This document shows, in pieces, positions 35,803 through 45,123 of a DNA stretch of 64,000 nt. Each line of letters starts with the position of its first letter. Position 1 is the first letter of the stretch. The stretch comes from Microcoleus vaginatus HSN003 (GTDB taxonomy: Bacteria > Cyanobacteriota > Cyanobacteriia > Cyanobacteriales > Microcoleaceae). A model generated the notes under the pieces. It did not search any database. It had not been told where the DNA came from and saw nothing but the letters and a program-made list of their open reading frames with translations. The stretch spans positions 4,278,001-4,342,000 of the forward strand of contig NZ_CP031705.1 in assembly GCF_022701255.1 (NCBI RefSeq), in the 5' to 3' direction. The position numbers and the translations under genes were made by a program.

Positions 35803-36207
35803 TCAACTTTTCCGCAGTGCAGCAATAATCTGTGCGTTTGCCTTGGGAAAAGTAAATTGGTCAATTTCGTCGAGTGTCACCCAGCGAATTTCATCGCATT
35901 CGATCGTTTGCGGTTCCCCGCTGACGTGGCGGCAGTGGTGCACGTATAGTCTAACTGTAAATTTAGTGTAGTCGTGGTCAATTGTAATCAAGCGATCGCC
36001 AACTTCTACGACAATCCCCAACTCCTCCATAATTTCCCGTTTTATGCAAGCTTCTATTGTTTCCCCAGGCTCTATTTTTCCGCCCGGAAACTCCCAGAAA
36101 CCCCCGTGCAGTCCATGTTGTCGGCGCTTGTCAATCAAAATTTGTTGGCGATCGTTCCAGATTGCAGCAACGCCGATAACTTTGTGGGCAACAGGAGAAA
36201 CAGACAT
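35803..36207 (-). CDS. mutT: NUDIX hydrolase, MutT-like 8-oxo-dGTP diphosphatase
   Basis: A 134-aa MutT-type enzyme that hydrolyses oxidised nucleoside triphosphates to avoid A:T to C:G mutation. The Nudix box GGKIEPGETIEACIKREIMEELGI is complete, with REIMEE catalytic residues, and is preceded by HGGFWEFP, the MutT substrate-site signature. I chose ATG 36207 (SVSPVAHKVIGV) over an ATG 19 codons upstream, because that extension encodes intergenic repeat sequence (GGGAATTGGG units). The IS630 relic ends nine bases beyond the stop. Confidence 0.92.
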   Translation of the reverse strand: MSVSPVAHKVIGVAAIWNDRQQILIDKRRQHGLHGGFWEFPGGKIEPGETIEACIKREIMEELGIVVEVGDRLITIDHDYTKFTVRLYVHHCRHVSGEPQTIECDEIRWVTLDEIDQFTFPKANAQIIAALRKS

Positions 36208-36284
36208 ATTAATTAGGAATTGGGAATGGGGAATTGGGTATTGGGAATTTAAGAATAATATCAATAATTATTCAATTATTTAAT

Positions 36285-36333
36285 CTAAAATCTAAAATCT
36301 AAAATTTAAAATCTAAAATTTAAAATCTAAAAT
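36285..36333. repeat. Heptamer array CTAAAAT/TTAAAAT x7
   Basis: Seven units, two of them TTAAAAT, upstream of the NUDIX gene and downstream of the DUF760 gene. Confidence 0.88.
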
Positions 36334-36395
36334 ATTGAGCCCCCATCTTGCGAGGGGGGGCTTGACACTTGGATTACTTAAATGTTAAGAATCTA

Positions 36396-36737
36396 CTAAT
36401 CGTCCGAGCCATGTCTCTCACTGGCTTGTATGGACTTTTCAAAAGTCATTCGCTGTTCGGCATTTTTGAGAAAATAACCGCTAATCATAGCTGAGGCGAG
36501 CAATCTACCCAAATGTTCGCGACTGGTAGTCACTGTCACCCCGAAGTGTTCCGAAGGCAAATTACCCAATAGTCCAACAATATTGCGCTCCATTACTTGA
36601 AACACTTCGTGAGAAGTCGGCTTAGACAACTGAGAAACTGTGTCGGGAGCCATTGACTGCACGTATTGCCATAATAAGTTGGCATTTTCTCCGTCTTCTT
36701 CAAAGAATTCTGGGGATTTATTAGATGAGTTGCTCAC
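36396..36737 (-). CDS. DUF760 family protein
   Basis: A 113-aa acidic protein: ENANLLWQYVQSMAPDTVSQLSKPTS followed by MERNIVGLLGNLPSEHFGVTVTTSREHLGRLLASAMISGYFL. This helical layout is the DUF760 family of cyanobacteria and plastids (function unknown; plastid members have been linked to regulation of photosynthesis-related enzymes). A good ribosome site (GGAGGTACTC) precedes the ATG at 36737. Confidence 0.86.
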   Translation of the reverse strand: MSNSSNKSPEFFEEDGENANLLWQYVQSMAPDTVSQLSKPTSHEVFQVMERNIVGLLGNLPSEHFGVTVTTSREHLGRLLASAMISGYFLKNAEQRMTFEKSIQASERHGSDD

Positions 36738-36907
36738 GAGTACCTCCGTTTCAGAGACAGCTTGTTATGTTAGACGCGGGCAGTTAAATTAAATAACCCT
36801 TATCTGATCGCTGCTGATCTTTATTACTAAGTAATTACTAATGTAGCAGGACAGTCATAGCAACCAAGTGGGCACAACCGAATTAAAAGCGGCGGTTTTT
36901 ACGATTT

Positions 36908-36957
36908 TAGATTGGGGATTGCAAGTGGGGGGGACCCGATCGCCAATCCCCAATCTA
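36908..36957 (-). terminator. Perfect 14-bp hairpin right after the sigma factor stop
   Basis: 36908-36921 and 36944-36957 are exact complements, beginning two bases after the sigma gene stop on its strand. The long loop is C-rich on the coding strand, and there is no strong T-tract. Confidence 0.6.
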
Positions 36958-36958
36958 G

Positions 36959-37918
36959 CTAGCTGGCTAGATAATCGTTGATATCTTGCTTGCGCTTGCG
37001 GAGTTTGGTCAAAGCTTCCCGTTCTATTTGGCGCACTCGTTCCCGACTGATGTTGAGACGATCGCCTATTTTTGCCAAAGTTAAGGTTTGCCCGTCTTCT
37101 AAACCAAACCGCAAGGCGAGCACTTCTCGCTGTTGCTGAGTCAGTTCCGCCATCAGGTGGTCTAAGTCAGTCCGCAGGGAAGATTGCAGGGCAAAATCTT
37201 CCGGGGTAGTACCCGTATCTTCCAACAAATCGCCCAACTCTGTATCTTGATTGTCTCCCACGCGCAAGTCCAGGGAAAGTGGCAGGCGCGCGCGATCGAG
37301 ATATTCGCGAATCTGTTTGGGAGTCAATTCTAGCTCTGATGCCAATTCAGCAGCCGTGGCCGCGCGACCAAGCTGTTGAGCAAGTTGGCGCTGAGCCTTT
37401 TTAATTTTGTTGAGCTTTTCGGTAATGTGGATCGGTAAGCGGATGGTGCGACCTTTTTCGGCGATGGCCCGAGTAATTGCCTGACGAATCCACCAATAAG
37501 CATAAGTCGAAAATCTGTAGCCCTTAGTCGGGTCAAATTTTTCTACTCCCCGCTGCATCCCGATCGTGCCTTCCTGAATTAGATCCAGTAAATCTACGTT
37601 GCGCTTGATATATTTCTTGGCAACAGACACTACCAGGCGGAGATTCGCTTCCACCATTTGGCGCTTAGCCCTTTCCCCGTGCTCGATCGTCCGCTGCAAC
37701 TGTGCCTCAGACAGCCCAACTGCCTGTGCCCATTCAGCCGCCGTCGGGTCGCGGCCTAACTCTTCGGCTAAAATATTTTTCTCCTGATGCAGTGCGGTTG
37801 AGCGCTGTACCTGTTTCCCGTAGAGTATTTCTTGCTCATGGGTTAACAAGGGAACGCGGCCGATTTCCCGCAAGTAAGCGCGAACAGAATCTGTATCTGA
37901 GGACTTAAGAGTTTTCAT
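36959..37918 (-). CDS. Group 2 (RpoD-like) RNA polymerase sigma factor
   Basis: A 319-aa primary-type but non-essential sigma factor. Region 1.2 is [17 protein letters not shown]; region 2 holds [24 protein letters not shown] and [18 protein letters not shown] (2.3-2.4, promoter melting and -10 contact); region 3 is [17 protein letters not shown]; region 4.2 ends in [29 protein letters not shown]. It lacks the long N-terminal region 1.1 of SigA, as in cyanobacterial SigB-SigE. ATG 37918 ([15 protein letters not shown]) matches relatives better than an upstream ATG at 37969. Which Sig letter it corresponds to cannot be told by eye. Confidence 0.93.
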   Translation of the reverse strand: MKTLKSSDTDSVRAYLREIGRVPLLTHEQEILYGKQVQRSTALHQEKNILAEELGRDPTAAEWAQAVGLSEAQLQRTIEHGERAKRQMVEANLRLVVSVAKKYIKRNVDLLDLIQEGTIGMQRGVEKFDPTKGYRFSTYAYWWIRQAITRAIAEKGRTIRLPIHITEKLNKIKKAQRQLAQQLGRAATAAELASELELTPKQIREYLDRARLPLSLDLRVGDNQDTELGDLLEDTGTTPEDFALQSSLRTDLDHLMAELTQQQREVLALRFGLEDGQTLTLAKIGDRLNISRERVRQIEREALTKLRKRKQDINDYLAS

Positions 37919-38701
37919 GAGCTTTTCCCGCTGAGGATCTGTGCCTCTAAAGGTTTGCGGTAGTCGCAAACCCCTAGCTTTAGCTGGGAAGGAAAGCGGG
38001 CGGGGACTTGCGCTTTCCTTCCATTTAAAGAGGCTTAATTTTATGGTAGCTAGCTACTACTCCCAGTCAGCACCGTCTCAGGTTAGGTTTTGGTTGGGGC
38101 GTGCACAATACTACGTTATGTTAAGAATCTTAACATTTGTGAGAGCAGTTGCCTACACTTCTTCATATTTATTTCATGCCAGCCTGAACTGTTGATACGA
38201 GAGTACCCGCTTTCCTAGCTTTCAAGTTTGCATCAATATAAACAAAATCCGCCACATCTCAGAGGGGTAGATGGGGAGATGGGGAGAGGGGGAGATGGGA
38301 GAGGATTTGATCCTTTTGGCACAGTGCAAGTAAAAAATACAAAAAATACAATTAAAATGCCCAACAGCTTTTCAATACCCTGAATGTCAGGAACCTCAGC
38401 TATCAGGCATGAGGCTTGAAAGAGAAATCTAACAAGCCATCCTGACCAGCCTAAGTCTTAACTGACTACGTTTTTTGAGTCACGACACCGGGCGGATGCG
38501 AAGCTAGTCCCCTGCTCTGTCGCTAGTAGTTAAACAACTTTAAGGTCACTCTCGGTAGTGCTGCTAGCCTCACAAGCTCAGAAAACCTTGGCGAAGCTAA
38601 CTTTACCCCAGAAATGGGAGTTTGAGGCAACCATACCTCATCGGAGGGGCAACCATACCCCTCCACCCCGCGAGGGGATTTAAATTAATGTAAAGCCGTG
38701 C
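37919..38701. other. Intergenic, about 0.78 kb, repeat-rich
   Basis: Contains an inverted GTTTGCGGTAGTCGCAAAC near 37958-37976, a GGGGAGATGG short direct repeat at about 38265-38305, and a direct repeat GGGGCAACCATACC near 38630-38660. A 30-codon open frame around 38550-38625 ends in EANFTPEMGV and might be a transposase tail, but it is too short to assign. The first hundred bases presumably hold the sigma factor promoter. Confidence 0.5.
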
Positions 38702-38703
38702 TA

Positions 38704-39788
38704 AGTAGCTAGACAAAATTAATTACATAGTTTTCTCCAAATTCTTTCAGGATTTTTTCCACAGATGTAACAAAAGTTCCCCAACTCTTGTAAGCAGATA
38801 TCTCAATCCATTCATACTTAATAAACCGCCATTTAATTTCAATTAAATTTAATTCAGGAGAGTAAGAAGGCAACTCAAAAAGAGTAATATTACGTTGTTT
38901 CCACTCTTCAAGTTTGTCAACAATAGCATCACTGGTATGAATAGAAGCTTGATCTGTGACAATTACCGTTGGCTTATGTACTGCGGGTAAAAAAGCATCA
39001 ATACAGGCAATAACTACATCTGAATTAATACTTTGAGATGAAATATAAGTTTCAAGATGGTTATTTCGATTCATGATTCCTAGTACATTCATTCGCTGAC
39101 TACGACGACTAGGAATTGTTAAATATTCTCCGATATCCTGCCAGCCATAGGGGACACAAGGAATCATACAAAATCCCGTTTCATCCAAGTAATATAAATC
39201 AATCTTACCCTCATCATCCAATTGTTTTAATTCTTCTAATTGCGCCTTTTTATCTTGATATTCTTGGGCTGGAGGCTTTTGATCAACTCCTTTACGCATA
39301 CGATGCCAACTCATCTTCAGCATTTTTAGTATTCTTTGAATTGTTTTTATACTCGGACTTATCCCCCAGGCTTCTTGAACTTTTTGGCTAACCTTTTTTA
39401 ATTGCCTTGGTTCTTGTTTGGCCCACTCTTTGATTTGGGCTTTCTGCGAAGAGTTAAAGAGTGCCTTAGCACCTCTTCCTGGTTTATTATAAAGTCCTAT
39501 TATTCCCTCTAATTCCCACCGATTGAACCAGTTGTAGAGTGTCTTATAACTTATTCTAAAAATATTTATTAACTCTCCTTTTTTTACTCCTTGCGAAGCT
39601 AATATGAGGCAATGTGCTCTCTGACGTACCTGATGATGTCGGCTTTGGCGATGAATTCGAGTCGAGCAATTTAGACGAAAGAGGATTTATTTCCCTGATA
39701 AACAGCATATGAAATTCTAATTAACTCATAATTTTGCTGGGAATATCATTTTACTATGTATTTGTGTAATTAATTCTGTCTAACTACT
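38704..39788 (-). mobile_element. IS630-family element (second, unrelated type)
   Basis: 1085 bp with inverted termini (AGTAGCTAGACAAAATTAAT and the complement of the right end, AGTAGTTAGACAGAATTAAT), flanked by TA on both sides (38702-38703, 39789-39790). The pre-insertion site was a hairpin (CCGTGC-TAAAA-GCACGG) and the TA is in its loop. Confidence 0.92.
38709..39708 (-). pseudogene. IS630-family transposase with one apparent frameshift
   Basis: From about 39659 to 38709 the frame is open and gives the family sequence: RQSRHHQVRQRAHCLILASQ, YNWFNRWELEG, LYNKPGRGAKALF, EWAKQEPRQLKK, MSWHRMRKG, the first catalytic Asp in YYLDETGFC, the second in VTDQASIHTS, and Glu in SPELNLIEIKW. The probable ATG at 39708 (LFIREINPL) is in another frame, and the switch is needed near 39660, right after KLLD. 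All DDE residues are intact. Either this copy has lost its start by a one-base change or frameshifting restores it. Confidence 0.85.
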
Positions 39789-39862
39789 TAAAAGCACGGG
39801 GTTTCTACCCATTTTTCTGATGAAGTTACAGATATTGATGAACCTGCCCCAACAGATAATTA

Positions 39863-40639
39863 CTAATGACTTCTTTGCCGTTGAGCTTCATACATGATGA
39901 GGGCTGCGGCGATCGACACATTTAAAGATTCTACGCCCCGACTCAGGGGAATTTGGATTTGTCGATCGGCCAAACTCCTCAATTCTTCCGACAAACCAGA
40001 GCCTTCGTTGCCCAAAACTATCAGAGTCGGCACTCGCAAATCTACTTCCCAATAACTTAAACTGGCCCCGGCGACGGTTGCTAAAATTTGCATTCCTCGA
40101 TTTTTATAGGCGGAGACTTCCGCCGTTAAATCTGGACTGACTGCCATTGGCAGCTTAAACCAAGCTCCTGCTGAGGCGCGCAGCACTTTTGGATGGTCTA
40201 AATCGGCGCTGTCTGCGCTCAGCAGCAAACCGTCGGCATTAGCAGCCGCAGCCGTGCGGACGATCGCCCCCAAGTTGCCGGGATCTTGGATGGTTTCTAG
40301 GGCTATTCCTAAAGTTGACAATTTTGCGGGTGCTGTTGCGGTGCGGGGTGCGGTGGCGACAATGCCGTCGGGTTGGACTGTAGTGGCGATCGACTCTAAC
40401 ACTTTTGCACTTACTAATTCTGTGCGATCGGCTAAATTACCAACTTGCTCCCAAAGTTCCCCGTGCTGTTCCAGCCATTCGGGAGTGCAGCAAACCGTTG
40501 CTAGCGGGTATTTGGCAGCGCAAGCTTCTTCGAGTAAGTGCGTCCCTTCGAGTAAAAATAATTGTTGTTCCCTGCGTCCCTTCGAGCTGTGCAGCTTGCG
40601 AATTTCTTTAACTAGGGGGTTTTGAATACTTGTCAGCAT
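39863..40639 (-). CDS. SpoU/TrmH-family RNA 2'-O-methyltransferase
   Basis: A 258-aa SPOUT enzyme. Residues 1-90 form the substrate-binding domain (LTSIQNPLVKEIRKLHSSKGRRE, FLLEGTHLLEEA). The trefoil-knot domain follows, with motif 1 TIQDPGNLGAIVRTA, motif 2 IVLGNEGSGLS and motif 3 VESLNVSIAAALIMYEA. Closest in layout to RlmB/TsnR-like rRNA Gm methylases; the exact target is not readable. A tRNA-Leu gene lies just upstream on the same strand. Confidence 0.92.
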   Translation of the reverse strand: MLTSIQNPLVKEIRKLHSSKGRREQQLFLLEGTHLLEEACAAKYPLATVCCTPEWLEQHGELWEQVGNLADRTELVSAKVLESIATTVQPDGIVATAPRTATAPAKLSTLGIALETIQDPGNLGAIVRTAAAANADGLLLSADSADLDHPKVLRASAGAWFKLPMAVSPDLTAEVSAYKNRGMQILATVAGASLSYWEVDLRVPTLIVLGNEGSGLSEELRSLADRQIQIPLSRGVESLNVSIAAALIMYEAQRQRSH

Positions 40640-40712
40640 TGTTTAATTAAGCAGAGCGAATGGGGTTATTGCCTTTACCGGGTTAACCCCAAACTTCCTT
40701 CTGCCTTTGGAA

Positions 40713-40794
40713 TGCGGAACCCGGGACTTGAACCCGGAAGGCTTGCACCACATGAACCTGAATCATGCGCGTCTACCAATTCCGCCAGTTCCGC
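40713..40794 (-). tRNA. tRNA-Leu (anticodon CAG)
   Basis: On the minus strand, acceptor GCGGAAC/GTTCCGC with discriminator A, the leucine-type D-arm (GGTAGACGC), anticodon loop TTCAGGT (CAG), a short class II variable arm (TGGTGCAAGCCT) and T-arm GGGTTCAAGTCCC. 82 nt, no intron, CCA not encoded. Confidence 0.96.
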
Positions 40795-40970
40795 ATCGGT
40801 CACGAATTAATACTTTGCCATATGTTCGCGAATCTGTCAAGTGTTTTGGGGAATTTATTTTTTTGTGGGCTGCGAGTAATATTTTGCACAAATTACTGTT
40901 CGGGTTGAGAAATGCTATAGTTTCGAGGATTTACTGTTAGCCAAACATCGCAAAACGCTGTGTAGTTGAG

Positions 40971-41032
40971 TAGGGTGCCTCAGAGCGCGTCCGGTTATTA
41001 ATAATCCACAAGCTTCGATCTGACGCACCCTA
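40971..41032. repeat. Palindromic interspersed repeat (TAGGGTGC...GCACCCTA)
   Basis: Arms 40971-40984 and 41019-41032 pair over 14 positions with one mismatch. TAGGGTGCGTCAGA-type palindromes are a frequent dispersed repeat in cyanobacteria. This one lies past the alanine dehydrogenase stop and may end its transcript. Confidence 0.7.
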
Positions 41033-41057
41033 CGGGATTTGCTGAAAAAATGGGAAT

Positions 41058-42146
41058 CTAATCGGCCAAATCGGGGAAAACCTCGCGCACGGCCGGATGC
41101 ACCAATCGGTGATTCTGCACGTTCAATCCCTTCGCCAAACTCGGATTCATTTCCAAAGCTTTAATCCCGTTATTTGCCAACTGCAAAACATAAGGCAAAG
41201 TGCTGTTATTCAAAGCTTGAGTCGCAGTCCAAGGCACGGCACCGGGCATATTCGGCACGCCGTAATGCACGACTCCTTCCTCAACATAAGTAGGATTTGT
41301 GTGAGAAGTTACCCGCAAAGTTTCCACGCAGCCGCCTTGGTCAACGGCTACGTCAACAATCACAGAACCGGGGTGCATCTTGGCAACAAATTCGCGAGAA
41401 ACCAGCACCGGAGCTTTTTTACCTAAGACCAAAACTGCACCGATTAACAAATCAGCATCGGGGATAACTGCTTCTATTTGCAAAGGACTGCTGTAGAGGT
41501 ATTCTACTCTGGAACCGAACAGAGTTTCCAAGTAGGCTAAGCGATCGACATTTACGTCTAATATCTGCACTCTCGCGCCCATTCCTACAGCAATTCGCGC
41601 TGCTTCTGTGCCGACGATGCCGCCGCCCAAAATCACAACTTTACCCGGTCTTACCCCCGGTACGCCGCCCAAAAGTACGCCCCGGCCGCCTTGCTGTCGT
41701 TCCAGAAACCGAGCTCCGAACTGCACGGCCAAACGCCCTGCAATAATACTCATCGGCGTCAGCAGCGGCAATTTTCTGTCCGGGAGTTCGACGGTTTCGT
41801 AGGCGATGGCCTGGACTCCGCTATTGATTAAATGCTCGGTTAATGTGCGATCGGCTGCCAAGTGCAAATATGTAAACAGCAACTGCTCTTTTTGAATCAG
41901 CGGATACTCAGCAGGCAGCGGTTCCTTAACTTTAACAATTAGTTCGCGATTCCAGACATCAGCAGGCTTTAAGACAATCTTAGCCCCTGCTTCAACGTAG
42001 TCCTCGTCCGCGAAACCGGCCCCAGCACCAGCATTCGTTTCGACGAAAACTACGTGGCCTTTGTCCGAACAAGCCCGGACACTTGTGGGACTGAGCCCGA
42101 CTCGAAACTCCAAATCCTTGATTTCCTTGGGGACGCCTATTTCCAT
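41058..42146 (-). CDS. ald: Alanine dehydrogenase
   Basis: NAD-dependent interconversion of alanine with pyruvate and ammonia. The 362 aa show MEIGVPKEIKDLEFRVGLSP with the substrate Arg, KVKEPLPAEY with catalytic Lys, TYLHLAADRTL with catalytic His, the Rossmann motif LGGGIVGTEAARIAVGMGA, and a late HYGVPNMPGAVPWTAT block. Length is exactly that of the family. The start at 42146 is standard. Monocistronic. Confidence 0.97.
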   Translation of the reverse strand: MEIGVPKEIKDLEFRVGLSPTSVRACSDKGHVVFVETNAGAGAGFADEDYVEAGAKIVLKPADVWNRELIVKVKEPLPAEYPLIQKEQLLFTYLHLAADRTLTEHLINSGVQAIAYETVELPDRKLPLLTPMSIIAGRLAVQFGARFLERQQGGRGVLLGGVPGVRPGKVVILGGGIVGTEAARIAVGMGARVQILDVNVDRLAYLETLFGSRVEYLYSSPLQIEAVIPDADLLIGAVLVLGKKAPVLVSREFVAKMHPGSVIVDVAVDQGGCVETLRVTSHTNPTYVEEGVVHYGVPNMPGAVPWTATQALNNSTLPYVLQLANNGIKALEMNPSLAKGLNVQNHRLVHPAVREVFPDLAD

Positions 42147-42862
42147 CTATAACCTCTAATCTCAGCCATACGTAGATCGAATCTAACCTAAAAACCATCC
42201 CCAGCGGGACAATACTCTTGTAGATTTTAGATTTGGCAATCCGGCTGGGCTAGGAGAATTTTTGTGGGATTTTCCGCCAGTGCGATCGCAATTTCCCAAA
42301 TTGATCGTTTTCCATCAAGTCGATCGTCTTTTTAGCTTGTTCCTACTTTATTTGATATCCGTGGTCGGCATTGATATACATTCCGTCAAGATACTCGTAA
42401 GGAAAGCTACTTAAAATGGTTAAATAATTCCCTTCGGGAAGCTCTATATTGACTTTTTATACCCCCTTTTTTTTATGTTTTTTTGGTGACTTACTTTTTC
42501 TTTAAAGGACTCCAAATTATTATCAATGAGGTGCAGTTTTTGGGGCTTGGTAAGAGAAATAATTTTTTCTGCCCGCCCGTATTGAGTACCCACCTCAGCA
42601 ACCATACTATCTTTAGATCTTCCAACATCTTCGCCAGACTTTCAACTAACTAGGTAGGTGCAAATGAACTTTTGACATTTGGGGAAACTTATCTGCTAAA
42701 AAAAATGGTCAAAATCTTAACAAACAGCCCTAAACGGTATAAAGTAGATGGTGGTTCTATAGATTTGCTTAGAAAAAAACTAACTTATAGAGAGTTTGCT
42801 GTCAATATAATTGAGCGGTCACTTATAATTTAACAGGCATAACTCGCCCCCTATCTAAACCA
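42147..42862. other. Intergenic, about 0.7 kb, no gene recognised
   Basis: A+T-rich spacer between the divergent ald and helicase genes. It holds a single ATTTTAG heptamer near 42225 and long T-runs near 42470-42482, and must contain both promoters. I see no RNA gene or conserved frame. Confidence 0.5.
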
Positions 42863-44401
42863 ATGCCACGCATACCTACCTTAACATTCGATCGCGGAAC
42901 GCTACTGCTACACCCGCCGCCCAAAGGCAGAGACTGGGTGGATTTTGCCACTTGGGACGATCGCGTGGAAAAATACCGCATTCGAGCCATTCACTACCGC
43001 CCGCTGGTAGAATGCCTCCAAGCCGAGTGCATTCACTTCACCGACGAAGCTAGGGGATACGAACTACTCGAACTCGTACCCAGCGTGGAAATGCAGCCTT
43101 ACCCACATCAAGAACAGGCCCTCGTAGCTTGGCAGGAAGCAGGAAGCCAAGGAGTAGTCGTACTCCCCACCGCTTCCGGCAAAACTTATCTGGCACAATT
43201 AGCGATGCAAGTCACTGGTCGCAGTACATTAATTGTAGTACCAACTCTCGATTTAATGCACCAGTGGTATGCTAATTTAAAGGCAGCTTTTCCCGACATC
43301 GAAATCGGATTGTTGGGCGGAGGTTCGCGGGACAAAACGCCAATTTTAGTGGCAACCTACGACAGTGCAAGTATTCATGCAGAAACCTTGGGCAATAAAT
43401 ACGGTTTGCTGGTTTTTGACGAATGCCATCATTTGCCAACGGACTTTTATCGAGTAATTTCCGAATATGCGATCGCACCTTTTCGACTCGGACTGACAGC
43501 TACACCCGATCGCACAGATGGCCGGCACAGCGATTTGCATTTTCTGATCGGCCCGACAGTATTTAGCAAAAGACCAGAAGATTTGGCAGGCGATGCTTTA
43601 GCCGACCATAAAATAGTTCAAATTATGGTAAAACTGTCAACAGAAGAAACCGACCGCTACGCCGAATTAATCAACATTCGCAACGACTTCTTAAAACAGT
43701 CTAACATCAGAATATCCAGCCTCGAAGGTTGGAAACAGTTTATCATGGCAAGCGCGCGATCGCCCCTGGGACGGCGCGCCATGCTAGCCCACCGCCAAGC
43801 TAAAGAAATCGCGCTTTGTACCGAAGGAAAACTGCGAGTTTTAGCCCAAATACTAGCAGAACACTCTCCCCAGCGCACCCTAATTTTTACCGGAGACAAC
43901 GCCACAGTTTACCGAATTTCCCAAGAATTTCTCATCCCCACAATTACCCACCAAACCCCAGTCAAAGAACGCCACGAAATCCTCGATCGCTTTCGCAGCG
44001 GCGAATACAAAACCCTCGTCGCCTCCCACGTTCTCAACGAAGGAGTGGACGTTCCCGACGCCAGAATTGCTATCATATTGTCAGGGACTGGCAGCGAACG
44101 CGAATACATTCAGCGATTGGGTAGAGTTCTCCGCAAAAGCAGCGATGTAAATAAGTTAGCAATTCTCTATGAAGTCGTCACGGAAGACACCAGCGAAGAA
44201 AGAACTTCTCAACGCCGCAGAGGAGGAATGCAGCCTCACAAACCCCAACCACAAACACAAATAGAACCGCCAAAGCCAGAATATGAGAAATTAGAAACTG
44301 TCAAACCGACACCCATTTACGGAGTCAACCGAGAGACAACCAAAAAAGCAGCAGAATCACCCGCCAAATGGGGAGAAGACAATGATGAAATTCCCTGGTA
44401 G
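42863..44401 (+). CDS. XPB-like superfamily 2 DNA helicase
   Basis: A 512-aa SF2 helicase. An N-terminal domain (1-75) precedes the Q-like YPHQEQAL, Walker A PTASGKT (102-108), DECH box (186-189), motif III LTATPDR, and in RecA domain 2 LIFTGDN, ATHV/SHVLNEGVDVPD and motif VI QRLGRVLRKS. The compact layout resembles archaeal XPB (Rad25). The C-terminal 75 residues are disordered and Pro/Glu/Lys-rich. A Bax1-type nuclease (DUF790) lies one gene downstream; XPB and Bax1 form a helicase-nuclease pair in nucleotide excision-type repair in archaea. The last 25 codons have a decayed duplicate downstream. Confidence 0.93.
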   Translation: MPRIPTLTFDRGTLLLHPPPKGRDWVDFATWDDRVEKYRIRAIHYRPLVECLQAECIHFTDEARGYELLELVPSVEMQPYPHQEQALVAWQEAGSQGVVVLPTASGKTYLAQLAMQVTGRSTLIVVPTLDLMHQWYANLKAAFPDIEIGLLGGGSRDKTPILVATYDSASIHAETLGNKYGLLVFDECHHLPTDFYRVISEYAIAPFRLGLTATPDRTDGRHSDLHFLIGPTVFSKRPEDLAGDALADHKIVQIMVKLSTEETDRYAELINIRNDFLKQSNIRISSLEGWKQFIMASARSPLGRRAMLAHRQAKEIALCTEGKLRVLAQILAEHSPQRTLIFTGDNATVYRISQEFLIPTITHQTPVKERHEILDRFRSGEYKTLVASHVLNEGVDVPDARIAIILSGTGSEREYIQRLGRVLRKSSDVNKLAILYEVVTEDTSEERTSQRRRGGMQPHKPQPQTQIEPPKPEYEKLETVKPTPIYGVNRETTKKAAESPAKWGEDNDEIPW

Positions 44402-44503
44402 CAAGCCTAAATAAGTTAGTTGTGGGATGGGTAGTCTTAGCGAAAAGATGGCTAGATAATTAAATCACTCCTAGGTCTATTTAAAAACTACAATCTACAA
44501 TCG

Positions 44504-44578
44504 ATTTACGGAGTCAACCGAGAGGCGACTAAAAAGCAGCCGCATCGCCAGCAAAATGGGGAGAAAAAAAATGATGAT
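44504..44578 (+). repeat. Decayed duplicate of the helicase gene 3' end
   Basis: Matches 44315-44390 of the helicase gene (TTTACGGAGTCAACCGAGAG, then AAAAAGCAGC, CAAAATGGGGAGAA and ATGATGA) with substitutions and small gaps. A tandem partial duplication separated by about 190 bp; not expressed as protein. Confidence 0.8.
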
Positions 44579-44646
44579 TATAAGGAAGATTGAAGATTGC
44601 CAAAGTAGAGTATAATCTCAATATCAACTAATTTACATTACTAAGA

Positions 44647-45108
44647 ATGAGCGAAACTGCACAACTAAGTAACTTTAAAGTCTTCCCCAAACATACAGGA
44701 GTTTGGGAGGGAGACTGGGCAATACTCGATGCCGACTGCAAGGAAACCGTGCGTTTTACAGCAGTGTTAACCCAGAAAATAGTTGATAACGAGTGGAGGC
44801 AAACTAACGTTCAAACTTATGCCAATGGCAAGAGTGAAACCCAAAATTTTGTGGGTCATGTTGTCGGCGAAGGGCAAGTGCAAATTGAAAGTCCCGACTC
44901 GGTTTTTTCCAACTACAAGACACTTGCGACAGAAGTTGGAGATAATTTGATAATTTTTCAAATATGGGACAAAGCAACTGGCATTCTGAGGGCGGTTGAA
45001 ACCATCAATCTTGTCAGTTCCGATCGGCGAATTCGGACTACCCAAAGCTTGACAGAAGAGGGAAAACTTAGGGGAGTTATGGTGATTGTTGAACAAAAAA
45101 TTGAGTAA
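44647..45108 (+). CDS. Small lipocalin-like protein, perhaps DUF3598-related
   Basis: A 153-aa soluble beta-rich protein. HTGVWEGDWAILDADCKETVRF near the start and alternating hydrophobic strands through ESPDSVFSNYKTLATE and RRIRTTQSLTEEGKLRG suggest a calycin barrel of the kind in cyanobacterial DUF3598/DUF1579-like proteins. I cannot name a ligand. It sits between the XPB-like helicase and the DUF790 nuclease gene (15-bp gap to the latter), so it is likely cotranscribed with the nuclease. Its role in that pair is unknown. Confidence 0.7.
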   Translation: MSETAQLSNFKVFPKHTGVWEGDWAILDADCKETVRFTAVLTQKIVDNEWRQTNVQTYANGKSETQNFVGHVVGEGQVQIESPDSVFSNYKTLATEVGDNLIIFQIWDKATGILRAVETINLVSSDRRIRTTQSLTEEGKLRGVMVIVEQKIE

Positions 45109-45123
45109 AACTTTTCACTGCTT

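Noticed and set aside
38545..38625. Short plus-strand frame ending EANFTPEMGV before the second IS630
   Set aside because: Only about 30 codons after tandem stops; could be a transposase tail but cannot be supported.
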